Positions 16,915 through 24,838 are shown, counted from the first letter of the stretch. The stretch: 39,275 nt of DNA from Bacilli bacterium (GCA_023268805.1 JALRKT010000003.1:26354-65628); one strand, 5' to 3'. Made by a program: numbers and translations. The notes: generated by a model from the sequence alone, not told the origin.

Positions 16915-19404
16915 CTAGGCTGGGAAGAAACCGGTTGGGTAAGCAATGTCTCTCCATTGATAACCTTCTGAGCTATTTCCATTTACTGTGACGGTATAGG
17001 CTACGTCAACGGTGAATTCACCGTCCGCAACATCGATACCTTCAATGGTAATTAAGAATGAGCCATCAGGATTTACCGTTAAGACATCCGCTAACGTTTC
17101 ACCGAACCAGACTGCAGCATTATCTTCGGTAACATAGCTCCATAAGATAACTGCATCGATGGTGACTTCAACACCAGGTACACCGGCCAATAATTGACCA
17201 CCGAGTGTGACATCATAGAGACCATCCACTGGTGTGGTTGGTTGGGCTAATCCGTCTAAGGAGAATAAGGTCGCAGATTCACCATTTGAGACAACAGCCC
17301 CAGATTGTGATGCTTCATAAAGTGCATTATACGACCAAGCTTTTCCATCATAACGGATTGCTTGTGTAGCAACACCAGTGTCAGCACCCCAGGATAAGGT
17401 GAAGCCAGTACGTTGGTCAGAGGCTAAGACATCCATGAAGTTAAGTGGGTCTAAGGTGTTACCAGAGATCGCACCAACTGCCATGTCGAATTGACCTGTG
17501 AGCATTGAGTTATAGTAAACGTCATACCAGTTCGCGGTCGCAAAGGTATTCAAGACGAGTTCGAAGCGTGGATCAACTGAGTTGAACACAGATTCGACGT
17601 AGTCTTTAATTAAAGCACCTTCGATATCGACGGAGGTTTGGGTTTGCATGTGAACGTCAAGTGTGATCACCGTTGGTTCATCTGCAGTCCCTGGGAAGTA
17701 GGTTCCTTCTTCCACTAAAGTATCAATCGCACGTTTGAAGTAGGCACGTGCTAATTCTTCCGAGAAACCATTGGTTTCAGGTAAGCGTTCAGCATACGCA
17801 CCTTGGCCAGCTTCCGAACTACGGTAAGAGACACCATTTTCAGGGTCAATCATGTAAGCTTCGGAGATAAACCATTGGGCTGGGTTACGACCGGTGTAAT
17901 CCGCTAAGGAATCACGGTCAATGGCGAAGTAGACAGCGTTTAAGAAGTCTTTGTTCGACATAATCGGTTCAACTTCATAGTAATCCGCTTCTGGGGTTTG
18001 AAGGACAGAGCCATTCACACCGAAGAGTTCTTCCCAACGTTCTTGATCGGCAGCGTTAACTTGGATCTTGAAGGTGGTAGCACCAAGCGTCTTACGACGA
18101 CGTGGGTCGGATTTGAATTCTTGTAAACGCGTCGCTGGGATACCAACGCCATCTAATTTACCGGCTAAGAATTCGTCGAAGGCAACGAGTGAACCACCAG
18201 GAATGATGGTGTACATGTAACCAGCGAAGTTATAACGATCGGTTTCAATCGAAGCAGTATTTTTCTTGAAAACGATTTGCTTAAGTGGTTCCCATTCTTC
18301 AATGGTGTAAGCACCTAAGGATAATAAGTTATCAACCGCTTCGGTTGGTTTACCATATTCTAAGGGTCCACCGATTGCATCGATGAAATCCATAGGTAAT
18401 GGAGAGTAGATGTTAGAGGATAAGGTATACATTGCGTAGAATTCGCTTAAGGGACGGTTGAGGGTAAATTCAATCGCACTTTCAGCTTCATTCAATTTGA
18501 TACCAACGGCATCAAAGTCAGGGTTACCGGCTTCACCTTTAGCAACTTCAGCAAGATATTCAGCAACACCCGCGAAACCAGAGGTTGCCGAAGCAAGATC
18601 GGTTGCACGAACGAAGTTGTTGTCGAGCATAAGTTTGAATGGGGTGAGGTAGTCTTCAAGCGCAACCGCACGTCCATTGAATCCAGTTAAAGCTGGATCA
18701 TCAGAAAGGGTCGAGTACACTAAAGGAGCACCGGTTCTCACCTTAACTCTCCATTGTGTGGCTAAACCACCGGCGTTTGCGTTTAAAGGAATAGGACGTT
18801 CCGTTGTGGCGAGTAACGGGAACCATTCATATCCAGACTTGTCATCATTGAAGCGGGTGCTCCAGTATGAAAGTTTGAATAAGGATGCAATATCCGAAAC
18901 AACCGAAGTTTGGTCATTCATGATATTTAAGGTTGCTGGCTCGGTTTGTTGCCAGCTGTGGAAATAGCTGCGATAGGCTTCAACAGGTTCTTGTTCCGCG
19001 GTTAATGGTGCGGTGATCGTTCCTTCAGAAACACCGAAACCATAGTTAGGGACGAAGACATCACTTGGGATGGTTAAACGGGAGTTATAGAGGACGTTCG
19101 CGGCGCTATCATACATCGGAATACCGGCAATGAATTCATCTTGAGCAAATTTTTCAAGTTGACCAAGGATTTCGCCTTTTTCTGTAAAGCTTGCAGCGGT
19201 GTAATCGAAGATACCATTCGCCAATGGTAAATCCGGTAATGCTTCAGAGCTAGGGATGACAAATTCACTCGATGTTTCGCTAACAGCACTGGAAGCAGTA
19301 GAGCTTGCAGGTGTAGACGAAGCGGTCGAGGAGGACGTGCCACCACATGCCACTAAGAGCATCGCACCAAAAGTAGTTAACAATGTAAGCTTTTGATTGT
19401 GCAT
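16915..19404 (-). CDS. oppA: Oligopeptide-binding lipoprotein OppA
   Basis: This is an 829-residue SBP_bac_5-type lipoprotein. The signal peptide ends LLVAC with lipobox Cys20, followed by a Ser/Thr-rich linker (about residues 23-50). The body has family segments such as RPLSEFYAMYTLSSNIYSPL, PLEYGKPTEAVDNLLSLGAY and the KDFLNAVYFAIDRDSLADY region. It is much longer than usual OppA (about 540-600). The last ~120 residues look like an added beta-rich domain (VTLGGQLLAGVPGVEVTI... SFLITIEGIDV... FTVDVAYTVTVNGNSSEGY). It captures peptides outside the cell for OppBCDF. An AAGGAGA site precedes the ATG. Confidence 0.9.
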   Translation of the reverse strand: MHNQKLTLLTTFGAMLLVACGGTSSSTASSTPASSTASSAVSETSSEFVIPSSEALPDLPLANGIFDYTAASFTEKGEILGQLEKFAQDEFIAGIPMYDSAANVLYNSRLTIPSDVFVPNYGFGVSEGTITAPLTAEQEPVEAYRSYFHSWQQTEPATLNIMNDQTSVVSDIASLFKLSYWSTRFNDDKSGYEWFPLLATTERPIPLNANAGGLATQWRVKVRTGAPLVYSTLSDDPALTGFNGRAVALEDYLTPFKLMLDNNFVRATDLASATSGFAGVAEYLAEVAKGEAGNPDFDAVGIKLNEAESAIEFTLNRPLSEFYAMYTLSSNIYSPLPMDFIDAIGGPLEYGKPTEAVDNLLSLGAYTIEEWEPLKQIVFKKNTASIETDRYNFAGYMYTIIPGGSLVAFDEFLAGKLDGVGIPATRLQEFKSDPRRRKTLGATTFKIQVNAADQERWEELFGVNGSVLQTPEADYYEVEPIMSNKDFLNAVYFAIDRDSLADYTGRNPAQWFISEAYMIDPENGVSYRSSEAGQGAYAERLPETNGFSEELARAYFKRAIDTLVEEGTYFPGTADEPTVITLDVHMQTQTSVDIEGALIKDYVESVFNSVDPRFELVLNTFATANWYDVYYNSMLTGQFDMAVGAISGNTLDPLNFMDVLASDQRTGFTLSWGADTGVATQAIRYDGKAWSYNALYEASQSGAVVSNGESATLFSLDGLAQPTTPVDGLYDVTLGGQLLAGVPGVEVTIDAVILWSYVTEDNAAVWFGETLADVLTVNPDGSFLITIEGIDVADGEFTVDVAYTVTVNGNSSEGYQWRDIAYPTGFFPA

Positions 19405-19429
19405 AAAAATACTTTCTCCTTTCTTTATG

Positions 19430-19444
19430 ACAATTTCAAATTGT
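19430..19444 (-). promoter_or_regulatory. Palindromic operator candidate at the oppA start point
   Basis: ACAATTT-C-AAATTGT is a perfect 7+7 bp palindrome located just downstream of the oppA -10, at the predicted transcription start. The half-site ACAATTT also occurs in the spacer next to the -35. The position suggests a repressor site; it does not match the CodY or cre consensus. Confidence 0.4.
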
Positions 19445-19450
19445 AGAGTT

Positions 19451-19478
19451 ATCTTAACACCTCTCGAAATTGTGTCAA
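19451..19478 (-). promoter_or_regulatory. oppA: opp operon sigma-A promoter
   Basis: On the minus strand TTGACA (19478-19473) and TAAGAT (19456-19451) are separated by 16 nt, about 47 nt before the oppA ATG. This is the only strong promoter seen for the whole 9.8-kb opp operon. Confidence 0.75.
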
Positions 19479-19732
19479 TACATATAATTTATTATTTTTT
19501 CTTCTCAAAAAGCTTTTTAGCAACCGATACTGGCATCCTAAGCCGAGTTCATTTCTTTTATTTACTTAGATCATTGATTAATAATTTCTCAATAACGTGT
19601 TATTTATCGTAAAAAATGATTAAGTTTTGAAGACATGCGTATTCCATTTTATTGAATAGGCTTAAAACAATAAGGAGTTCTTTTAGATTGGTAATGAAAA
19701 TTTACATCAAGTCTTGAAAACGCTTACAAAAT
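19479..19732. other. Gene-free stretch upstream of the opp promoter
   Basis: Together with the promoter zone this is 328 nt without a convincing gene. It holds a perfect cre box (19715-19728), the palindrome AAAAAGCTTTTT (19507-19518) and the inverted repeat AATAAC-GT-GTTATT (19591-19604). A ribosome-site-like AAGGAG near 19671-19677 precedes a TTG at 19688 with only nine codons, too short to call. The length and the number of symmetric elements suggest a regulatory region, but no protein homology is visible in either strand. Confidence 0.5.
19715..19728 (-). promoter_or_regulatory. cre box (CcpA-binding site)
   Basis: TGAAAACGCTTACA matches every defined position of the cre consensus TGWAANCGNTNWCA. 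It lies 4 nt beyond the Nudix gene stop and about 240 nt upstream of the opp -35. It predicts catabolite control by CcpA of opp or of an unrecognised promoter nearer by. The distance from the visible promoter is larger than usual. Confidence 0.65.
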
Positions 19733-20134
19733 TTACAGAATCTTCATCTTTTTCAAAATCTCTAAAATCTGCTCATCGCCATCCAGCCAAGCAGAAGCAT
19801 CAAAATCTTTTTCTTGAAACCATTGCCATTTGTCATGGTCGGTTAATTGAATCATCGAAGGATCGGAGAGTAGTTCACACAAATAATAGGTTAGATGAAT
19901 GGTTTGATCATGAACGGTGAACGGATAAAATAACAATGATTGTTTGATCGAAATCGAAACACTAAGTTCTTCTTTCACTTCTCGAAGAACAGCCGCTTCC
20001 ATAGTCTCACCGGGTTCTATTTTTCCTCCCGGAAATTCCCAAACCCCGGGATCGCGTTTCATCGTTGCTTTTCGTCGTACGGCCAAAAATGCACCGGGAC
20101 GAACAATGACAGCAGCAACCGCATGTGTAATCAT
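19733..20134 (-). CDS. Nudix hydrolase, MutT-like
   Basis: This 133-residue protein starts MITHAVAAVIVRPGAFLAVR. The Nudix box is G37-x5-E43-x7-R51-E52-V-K-E55-E56-L-S58-V. All metal-binding Glu residues are present, but the usual Gly of the last position pair is Ser58. WEFPGGKIEPGET and the two-strand tail (DKWQWFQEKDFDASAWLDGD) fit the MutT/8-oxo-dGTPase group, which removes oxidised nucleotides. An upstream GTG in frame (20161) was rejected because it lies in the preceding terminator. An extended -10 (TGTTACCAT) ends 7 nt before the ATG at 20134, so it is predicted leaderless. Confidence 0.85.
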   Translation of the reverse strand: MITHAVAAVIVRPGAFLAVRRKATMKRDPGVWEFPGGKIEPGETMEAAVLREVKEELSVSISIKQSLLFYPFTVHDQTIHLTYYLCELLSDPSMIQLTDHDKWQWFQEKDFDASAWLDGDEQILEILKKMKIL

Positions 20135-20141
20135 GGTTACT

Positions 20142-20150
20142 ATGGTAACA
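20142..20150 (-). promoter_or_regulatory. Extended -10 of the Nudix gene
   Basis: TGTTACCAT reads on the minus strand (20150-20142), directly after the T tract of the upstream terminator. It overlaps a GTTAC/GTAAC inverted repeat (20136-20149) that could be an operator. Confidence 0.4.
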
Positions 20151-20152
20151 AA

Positions 20153-20184
20153 AAAACACACGGTGATGAATTACCGTGTGTTTT
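20153..20184 (-). terminator. Terminator of the 20214-21293 gene
   Basis: AAAACACACGGT and ACCGTGTGTTTT form a perfect 12-bp stem with an 8-nt loop. On the minus strand it is followed by a run of T, so it ends transcription of the lipoprotein gene 29 nt after its stop. Confidence 0.85.
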
Positions 20185-20213
20185 CATTAAGGTCTCTTAG
20201 AAAAAGAATGGGC

Positions 20214-21293
20214 TTAATAGGCAGCTAGTGTCAAAACCCATTGTTGGAGGGTTGCTAACCAGGCTTGTGACGTGAGCATCGTTTCATCGAGTGCTTCATT
20301 AATTAAGGTGAATTTTTCTTCAATCGTATCCAAGAATTCAACACGTACGTTTCCTCGTAAACTTTTAAAGAGAGAACGCATTCCTTCTCGTTGGTCCCGA
20401 TGATTTTCCATTCGATTTTGTAATGTGATTCGCAGTAGATTTAATTGGGCTTGATCTTCTGCGGTTAAGGATACACCTGCATCCTTAAGGGCAGCTAAGG
20501 TTTCTCGAATGGTTTGAATGGCTTCACGAATCGCCAATGCGTTTTGTCTTAGTAACACTTGTTTTTCATCAAGCTGATCTTTTAGACCATAAATTCGTTG
20601 GAGCTGTTCACGTGTTTCAAGGGTAATTGGTGAAGTCCCTTCCAAAAAGTAAGGTTCCAATAACGCTTGTCCTGCTTGAACGTGGTCAAGCATTGAACTA
20701 ACAAGTTCAGGCAAAGGAAGAATCGTTTCATACAAAGAATCGGCTAAGGTTTGTAGTGCAGTAATTTGTGTCACGTCAAAGGTTCGTGGACGATTCATTG
20801 AGCGAATAATCGATCCCATTTCTTGACGAATAGATTTTCCTTCATCGTAAATACGTTTCACATTCGTTTTGGTGAGGGAAAAAGTATCCACAAGTTCGTT
20901 AAAAGCGATGGCATCAGCTTCTGAAAATTGAAGCGCTTGATCTTCAAACGCAATCGCAAGGGTCTTAAAAACATCCCCTTCTAACACCACATAAAAGCGA
21001 AGGGCATGTACTGCTTGCATCGTTTCATGAATTTGACCCAACGTTTCTTGAAGGTATAAAACTTCTTCTGACGCTGTGTCATCATGCACACCGATACCAA
21101 AGCCCATGGGCATTTGTCCCAATCTTCCCATCGATTGGAAGGAATCAATCATACTCATTTCCGTCATTTCCGCATCCAATTCTTTGGTACTTATTGTGGT
21201 ATCAGCAAATGCCATTAGTGGGGTGGAAGGGGTACTTGCACAACCGGCAACGAGCAATCCAACTCCGAGTAAACTTAATCCTAGTTTTTTCAT
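20214..21293 (-). CDS. Helical lipoprotein of unknown function
   Basis: This 359-residue protein has signal peptide MKKLGLSLLGVGLLVAGC, with lipobox Cys at residue 18. The mature part appears almost wholly alpha-helical, with many heptad-like Leu/Ile patterns (for example LDEKQVLLRQNALAIREAI and LLRITLQNRMENHRDQR), so it may form a helical bundle or coiled coil outside the membrane. No family was recognised. An AAGGAGA ribosome site precedes the ATG. It has its own terminator, and a pair of 8-bp direct repeats lies upstream at 21353-21381. Confidence 0.7.
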   Translation of the reverse strand: MKKLGLSLLGVGLLVAGCASTPSTPLMAFADTTISTKELDAEMTEMSMIDSFQSMGRLGQMPMGFGIGVHDDTASEEVLYLQETLGQIHETMQAVHALRFYVVLEGDVFKTLAIAFEDQALQFSEADAIAFNELVDTFSLTKTNVKRIYDEGKSIRQEMGSIIRSMNRPRTFDVTQITALQTLADSLYETILPLPELVSSMLDHVQAGQALLEPYFLEGTSPITLETREQLQRIYGLKDQLDEKQVLLRQNALAIREAIQTIRETLAALKDAGVSLTAEDQAQLNLLRITLQNRMENHRDQREGMRSLFKSLRGNVRVEFLDTIEEKFTLINEALDETMLTSQAWLATLQQWVLTLAAY

Positions 21294-21352
21294 TTTTATT
21301 TCTCCTTGTCTTTACTATAGTCATGTTCATCCAGAAAATAACGCTCATGGGT

Positions 21353-21381
21353 TAAGTTGCCAAAGTTAGGAGGTAAGTTGC
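21353..21381 (-). repeat. Two direct repeats 21 bp apart
   Basis: TAAGTTGC occurs at 21353-21360 and 21374-21381, spaced exactly 21 bp, or two helical turns. They lie upstream of the helical lipoprotein gene and just after the aldehyde dehydrogenase stop. They may be a tandem activator or repressor site. Confidence 0.35.
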
Positions 21382-21388
21382 ATTTAGC

Positions 21389-22744
21389 TTATTTAATGAG
21401 TTGCTTAATGATGTTGAGTTGTGCCTTTGAATAAGGCGGATAGGCAACCGGGATATCCACTTTTGTTGATTTATGGATAAATGATTTTTGATGGGAGAAC
21501 GTTACAAACGAGGCATAGCCGTGATAGGCACCAAATCCTGATTGACCCACGCCTCCGAATGGAAGATGACTTGATGCCACTTGCATTAAGGCATCATTAA
21601 TCGCGCCATTACCAAACGATAACGCCTGCCAAACACGTTTTTGTGCCGTTTTGTTTTCACTAAAGAAATATAAGGCAAGAGGTTTTTCTTTGGTTTTTAA
21701 CGTGGCAATGACATCTTCAAGCGATTCAAAGGTTAAGATCGGAAGAATCGGACCAAAGATTTCTTCTTGCATGACAGGATCTTGCCAGGAGGCGTTGTCA
21801 ATGATCGTCGGAGGAAAGTACTTTTTATCCACGGTGACTTCTTTTGTTCCTACAAATTTTTTTAGACGTTCAACATGCCGGTCGGAAACAATATGCCCAA
21901 ACGTTTTGGGATCCGCATAACGTTTTTGAATGACGGTGTTAAACGCATTTAAAAAAGCATCTTTGACGGAAGCATGGACATAAACATAATCAGGAGCAAT
22001 ACATGTTTGTCCCGCATTGGTAAATTTGGCAAAGGCAATCCGTTCAGCAGCAACCTTGAGATTGGCTGTTTCATCAATAATGGTAGGTGACTTGCCCCCT
22101 AATTCAAGCGTCACTGGGGTCAAATGTTTACTCGCTGCTTCATAGACAATTTGTCCCACGCGGGTGGAACCGGTAAAGAAAATGTGATCAAAACGTAACG
22201 CTAATAACGCTTGCGTGACCGAAGCATCCCCTTCAACCACCGCAAGATAATAGGACGGGAAAAAAGCCTCAATCATCTTTTTAATAATGCGCGAGACATG
22301 GGGTGTGAATTCAGAGGGTTTTAATATTACCGTATTACCCGCTGCCATCGCACCAATCAAGGGTTCAATGACGAGTTGGAAAGGATAATTAAAGGGACCA
22401 ATAATGAATACTTGGCCTTTGGGTTCAAGCATAATTCTAGAAGACGTAAACGGTAAAAAGAGTTCACCTTTTACCTTTTTTGGTTTCATCCATTGTTTTA
22501 ATTTTTTTAACGTATCACGAATCGAGCGAAGATTAAATCCTACTTCGGTGGTGTACGCTTCAAATTCCCCTTTATGAAGATCTAACATTAAGGCCTCAAG
22601 AATTTCTTTTTGAAACGTTAAGATGGCTTTTCGTAATGTTTTTAATTGTTGAACACGAAAGGCATAAGTTTTCGTTTGATCAGTAAGAAAAAATGTCCGT
22701 TGTTGGTCTAAAATGGTTTGTTCGATCGTTGTATTTGTTTGCAT
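21389..22744 (-). CDS. NAD(P)-dependent aldehyde dehydrogenase (class-3-like)
   Basis: This is a 451-residue aldehyde dehydrogenase. N118 is in GPFNYPF, the cofactor motif is FTGSTRVG (190-197), the general-base Glu214 is in LELGGKSP, and the catalytic Cys248 is in NAGQTCIAPDYV; all are present. The short length and absence of a long N-terminus fit the class 3/YwdH group, which oxidises medium- or long-chain aldehydes to acids. An AGAGGA site precedes the ATG at 22744. Its -10 (TATACT, minus strand 22768-22763) overlaps that of the divergent gene at 22777. Confidence 0.92.
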   Translation of the reverse strand: MQTNTTIEQTILDQQRTFFLTDQTKTYAFRVQQLKTLRKAILTFQKEILEALMLDLHKGEFEAYTTEVGFNLRSIRDTLKKLKQWMKPKKVKGELFLPFTSSRIMLEPKGQVFIIGPFNYPFQLVIEPLIGAMAAGNTVILKPSEFTPHVSRIIKKMIEAFFPSYYLAVVEGDASVTQALLALRFDHIFFTGSTRVGQIVYEAASKHLTPVTLELGGKSPTIIDETANLKVAAERIAFAKFTNAGQTCIAPDYVYVHASVKDAFLNAFNTVIQKRYADPKTFGHIVSDRHVERLKKFVGTKEVTVDKKYFPPTIIDNASWQDPVMQEEIFGPILPILTFESLEDVIATLKTKEKPLALYFFSENKTAQKRVWQALSFGNGAINDALMQVASSHLPFGGVGQSGFGAYHGYASFVTFSHQKSFIHKSTKVDIPVAYPPYSKAQLNIIKQLIK

Positions 22745-22762
22745 AATAAGGTCCTCTTCAAT

Positions 22763-22770
22763 AGTATAAT
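22763..22770. promoter_or_regulatory. Overlapping divergent -10 elements
   Basis: AGTATAAT contains TATAAT on the plus strand (22765-22770, 6 nt before ATG 22777) and TATACT on the minus strand (22768-22763, for the aldehyde dehydrogenase). The two polymerases would compete for the same bases. Confidence 0.5.
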
Positions 22771-22776
22771 CAAATT

Positions 22777-23325
22777 ATGAAAAAAACGCCGAAACGAACA
22801 CTGACAGCCATTGCTAAGGCATTAATTTCCTTTGCTAAACGTCATTATTTACCGGAAGGTAATCAAGAATCCAAGCTATTCTCACCTTCGGACAATGCGC
22901 CTCAACGTGTCCACTATAAAGTCGATTATCCCATTGATGCCCTTTTTGAAAATCGCAGTATTGTACCGTTTCCAAAGAAGAAAAATTTTAATCAAATGCT
23001 CTTTGAACTCATGGACCAAAATGATGACTTTAATGAAGTGGCTTTTTACACTCACATTCATATTACCCGTTCGAATTGGTCCAAACTAAAATCCAACGAT
23101 GATATGCTTCCTAAAAAACCAACCATGTTCAAATTATTAATTGGCTTCCGCCTAAAGATTGACGAAGCTGAAACATTTCTAGCAAGTGCTGGATATGCGT
23201 TTAACCACAGTGACTACTTTGACTTAATCATTTTCAGTGCGATCATGAATGAAATTTATGATTTAGACGAAATTGATACTGCGTTGGAGCATTACGCAAA
23301 AAAGACACTTTTTTCTTTAAAATAA
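22777..23325 (+). CDS. Protein with a C-terminal HTH-like domain of the macro-associated type
   Basis: This is a 182-residue cytoplasmic protein. Residues about 70-182 (FNQMLFELMDQ..., VAFYTHIHITRSNWSKLKSN, PKKPTMFKLLIGFRLKIDEAE is split here at LIGF, then FLASAGYAFNHSDYFDLIIF and IYDLDEIDTALEHY) resemble the domain often fused behind macro domains in Firmicutes. That domain has a lambda-repressor-like arrangement of helices. The N-terminal 70 residues are basic and not recognised, and no macro domain is present. Function is unknown; nucleic-acid or protein binding is inferred. The start is leaderless-type (TATAAT + 6 nt + ATG). Confidence 0.6.
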   Translation: MKKTPKRTLTAIAKALISFAKRHYLPEGNQESKLFSPSDNAPQRVHYKVDYPIDALFENRSIVPFPKKKNFNQMLFELMDQNDDFNEVAFYTHIHITRSNWSKLKSNDDMLPKKPTMFKLLIGFRLKIDEAETFLASAGYAFNHSDYFDLIIFSAIMNEIYDLDEIDTALEHYAKKTLFSLK

Positions 23326-23348
23326 AAAGAGTGCCGAGGCACTCTTTT
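23325..23348. terminator. Bidirectional terminator
   Basis: AAAAGAGTGC-CGAG-GCACTCTTTT is a perfect 10-bp hairpin with A and T tracts on its two sides. It lies between the convergent genes ending at 23325 and 23369 and can serve both. Confidence 0.85.
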
Positions 23349-23368
23349 CGTTGAATCAATAATTAGGA

Positions 23369-24793
23369 TTAATCGCGATCGCGGTGACCATGATCCCCAT
23401 GACCAGGGCGACCTTCATAGCCTCTTCCTGTTTCACGGACGGTGAATTCATAAACAATTTCACCGGTGACTTCATCTAAGGTAGGAACGGCTTCAATGTG
23501 AAGCACTTGTCCGTTTTCAATGACACGAATAAGGATGTATTCTTGACCCGTTTCGTCATTGATTTGACGACGGAATGTATAGGAGACGAGTTCCCCTTGA
23601 ATCAACGTTTTAAGACTGACTTTGAGTTCGCCATCACTTTCAGTTTCCGATTTAAAACTCATTTTAGAAAATTCACCGTCTTTTTTCATCGCGACACTGT
23701 ATTTTTCTTCGACTTCATTGTCTTCTAAGTCGATTTCGACTTCACTCTTAATCTTGATCCAATTTTCTTCGTCAAGAGTAATGAAGAATTTGGTTTCCGT
23801 TTCCATTTCATCGTCATCATTATCGATTTCTTGGGCACCCACTAAGGCATATTCGACGCCATCAAAGATAGCAATCCCTTCGATAAAGATTTCTTGACCA
23901 TCGACATCATCACCTAATTCACGATCTTTATAACGATCATGTTCTTCACGATCGGATTCATCACGAAGTTCTGAGTCATCATAATCATCATGATCTTGGC
24001 GATCTTTATCATCATCTTCATCTTCATGGTCGTGGTCATCATCCCGACCTGGCATACGAGGTGCAGGGGTTTCCGTAGAGGATGTGGGATCTTCAGAAGT
24101 TGTGACATCACTCGTCGTTGCTTCCGAGGAAGTGACAACGTCTTCAGAACTCGTGACAACGTCAGAGCTAGGAATGTCTTCCGAACTGACAATGGTTTCT
24201 GAACTCGCATCTTCCGAGCTCACAATCACTTCTGAACTTGGTTCTTCAGAACTTACAACCGCTTCTGAGCTTGCTTCTTTTGAACTAACTGGGTCCTCAC
24301 TGGTGACGACTTCAGAACTTGTTTCCGAGGAAGTATTGTCTTCATTTGGATCACCCAAATAGTTAAAGTACATTGTGTAAGTGAGGGAAACTCCCGCAAG
24401 ATCACGCGTCGTAATGTCTAGTAAATAAGCATATTCAGGACGATCACTGACACGTTCCACAATGGTAAAGGGAGCGCCTTCTTCGCTGAGCAACAAATCC
24501 ATTAAGGTAATGTATTGTGTGAAATCTTCTACTGCGACTTCTTCCGTAACGGGATCGGTTTCACCATCAACGAAAAATGGTTGGTCTTGCAACGCACCTG
24601 CCGTCGATACAAACGCACTCGAGGATAAAATACTTAAACCGGTAACGGTTTTCATTCCCACTTTTTCTTTGACATCCTGGGAAAGTAATGTGGTTTCTTC
24701 AGGGAGTAAAGTGCTCACACTGGGGATGTTGGTGCCACAGCTAACCATTAATCCTAAGGCAGCAAAGGCAGTTCCGACTAGTTTTTTATTCAT
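23369..24793 (-). CDS. Lipoprotein with Ser-Glu repeats and an Asp/His-rich segment
   Basis: This 474-residue lipoprotein begins MNKKLVGTAFAALGLMVSCG with lipobox Cys19. ATG 24793 was chosen over 24817 because an AAGGAGAT site lies just upstream. Order of parts: N-terminal domain (about 25-150), a Ser/Glu/Thr/Val repeat region (154-242; units like SSE-x-x-VVSSED), a very acidic Asp/His/Glu/Arg segment (249-298), a beta-rich domain (300-460), and a Gly/His/Asp/Arg tail (GHGDHGHRDRD). The repeat region looks like a flexible stalk; the acidic, His-containing parts could bind divalent metals or stay hydrated. No family was recognised. Confidence 0.72.
   Translation of the reverse strand: MNKKLVGTAFAALGLMVSCGTNIPSVSTLLPEETTLLSQDVKEKVGMKTVTGLSILSSSAFVSTAGALQDQPFFVDGETDPVTEEVAVEDFTQYITLMDLLLSEEGAPFTIVERVSDRPEYAYLLDITTRDLAGVSLTYTMYFNYLGDPNEDNTSSETSSEVVTSEDPVSSKEASSEAVVSSEEPSSEVIVSSEDASSETIVSSEDIPSSDVVTSSEDVVTSSEATTSDVTTSEDPTSSTETPAPRMPGRDDDHDHEDEDDDKDRQDHDDYDDSELRDESDREEHDRYKDRELGDDVDGQEIFIEGIAIFDGVEYALVGAQEIDNDDDEMETETKFFITLDEENWIKIKSEVEIDLEDNEVEEKYSVAMKKDGEFSKMSFKSETESDGELKVSLKTLIQGELVSYTFRRQINDETGQEYILIRVIENGQVLHIEAVPTLDEVTGEIVYEFTVRETGRGYEGRPGHGDHGHRDRD
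24068..24334 (-). repeat. DNA repeat coding for the Ser-Glu stalk
   Basis: About 267 bp are built from imperfect TCTTCAGAACT-like units that encode SSE/SSD motifs. The units are diverged in sequence, so slippage may have been followed by point mutation. The region is a likely hotspot for length variation. Confidence 0.7.
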
Positions 24794-24838
24794 AATACTA
24801 ATCTCCTTTTCGTCCATTAAACAACGGGGGTATGTATT

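Noticed and set aside
19507-19518. AAAAAGCTTTTT palindrome as a terminator
   Set aside because: A perfect palindrome without a loop, only two G/C pairs, and no gene ending at a suitable distance.
19688-19717. Tiny reading frame (TTG start, nine codons) behind an AAGGAG
   Set aside because: Too short to support, with no homology, and it overlaps the cre box.
24084-24362. Open frame on the plus strand coding for SSEL-like repeats
   Set aside because: It is the antisense of the Ser-Glu repeat. The repeat unit reads TTCTGAA-like on both strands, so a stop-free shadow frame arises automatically.
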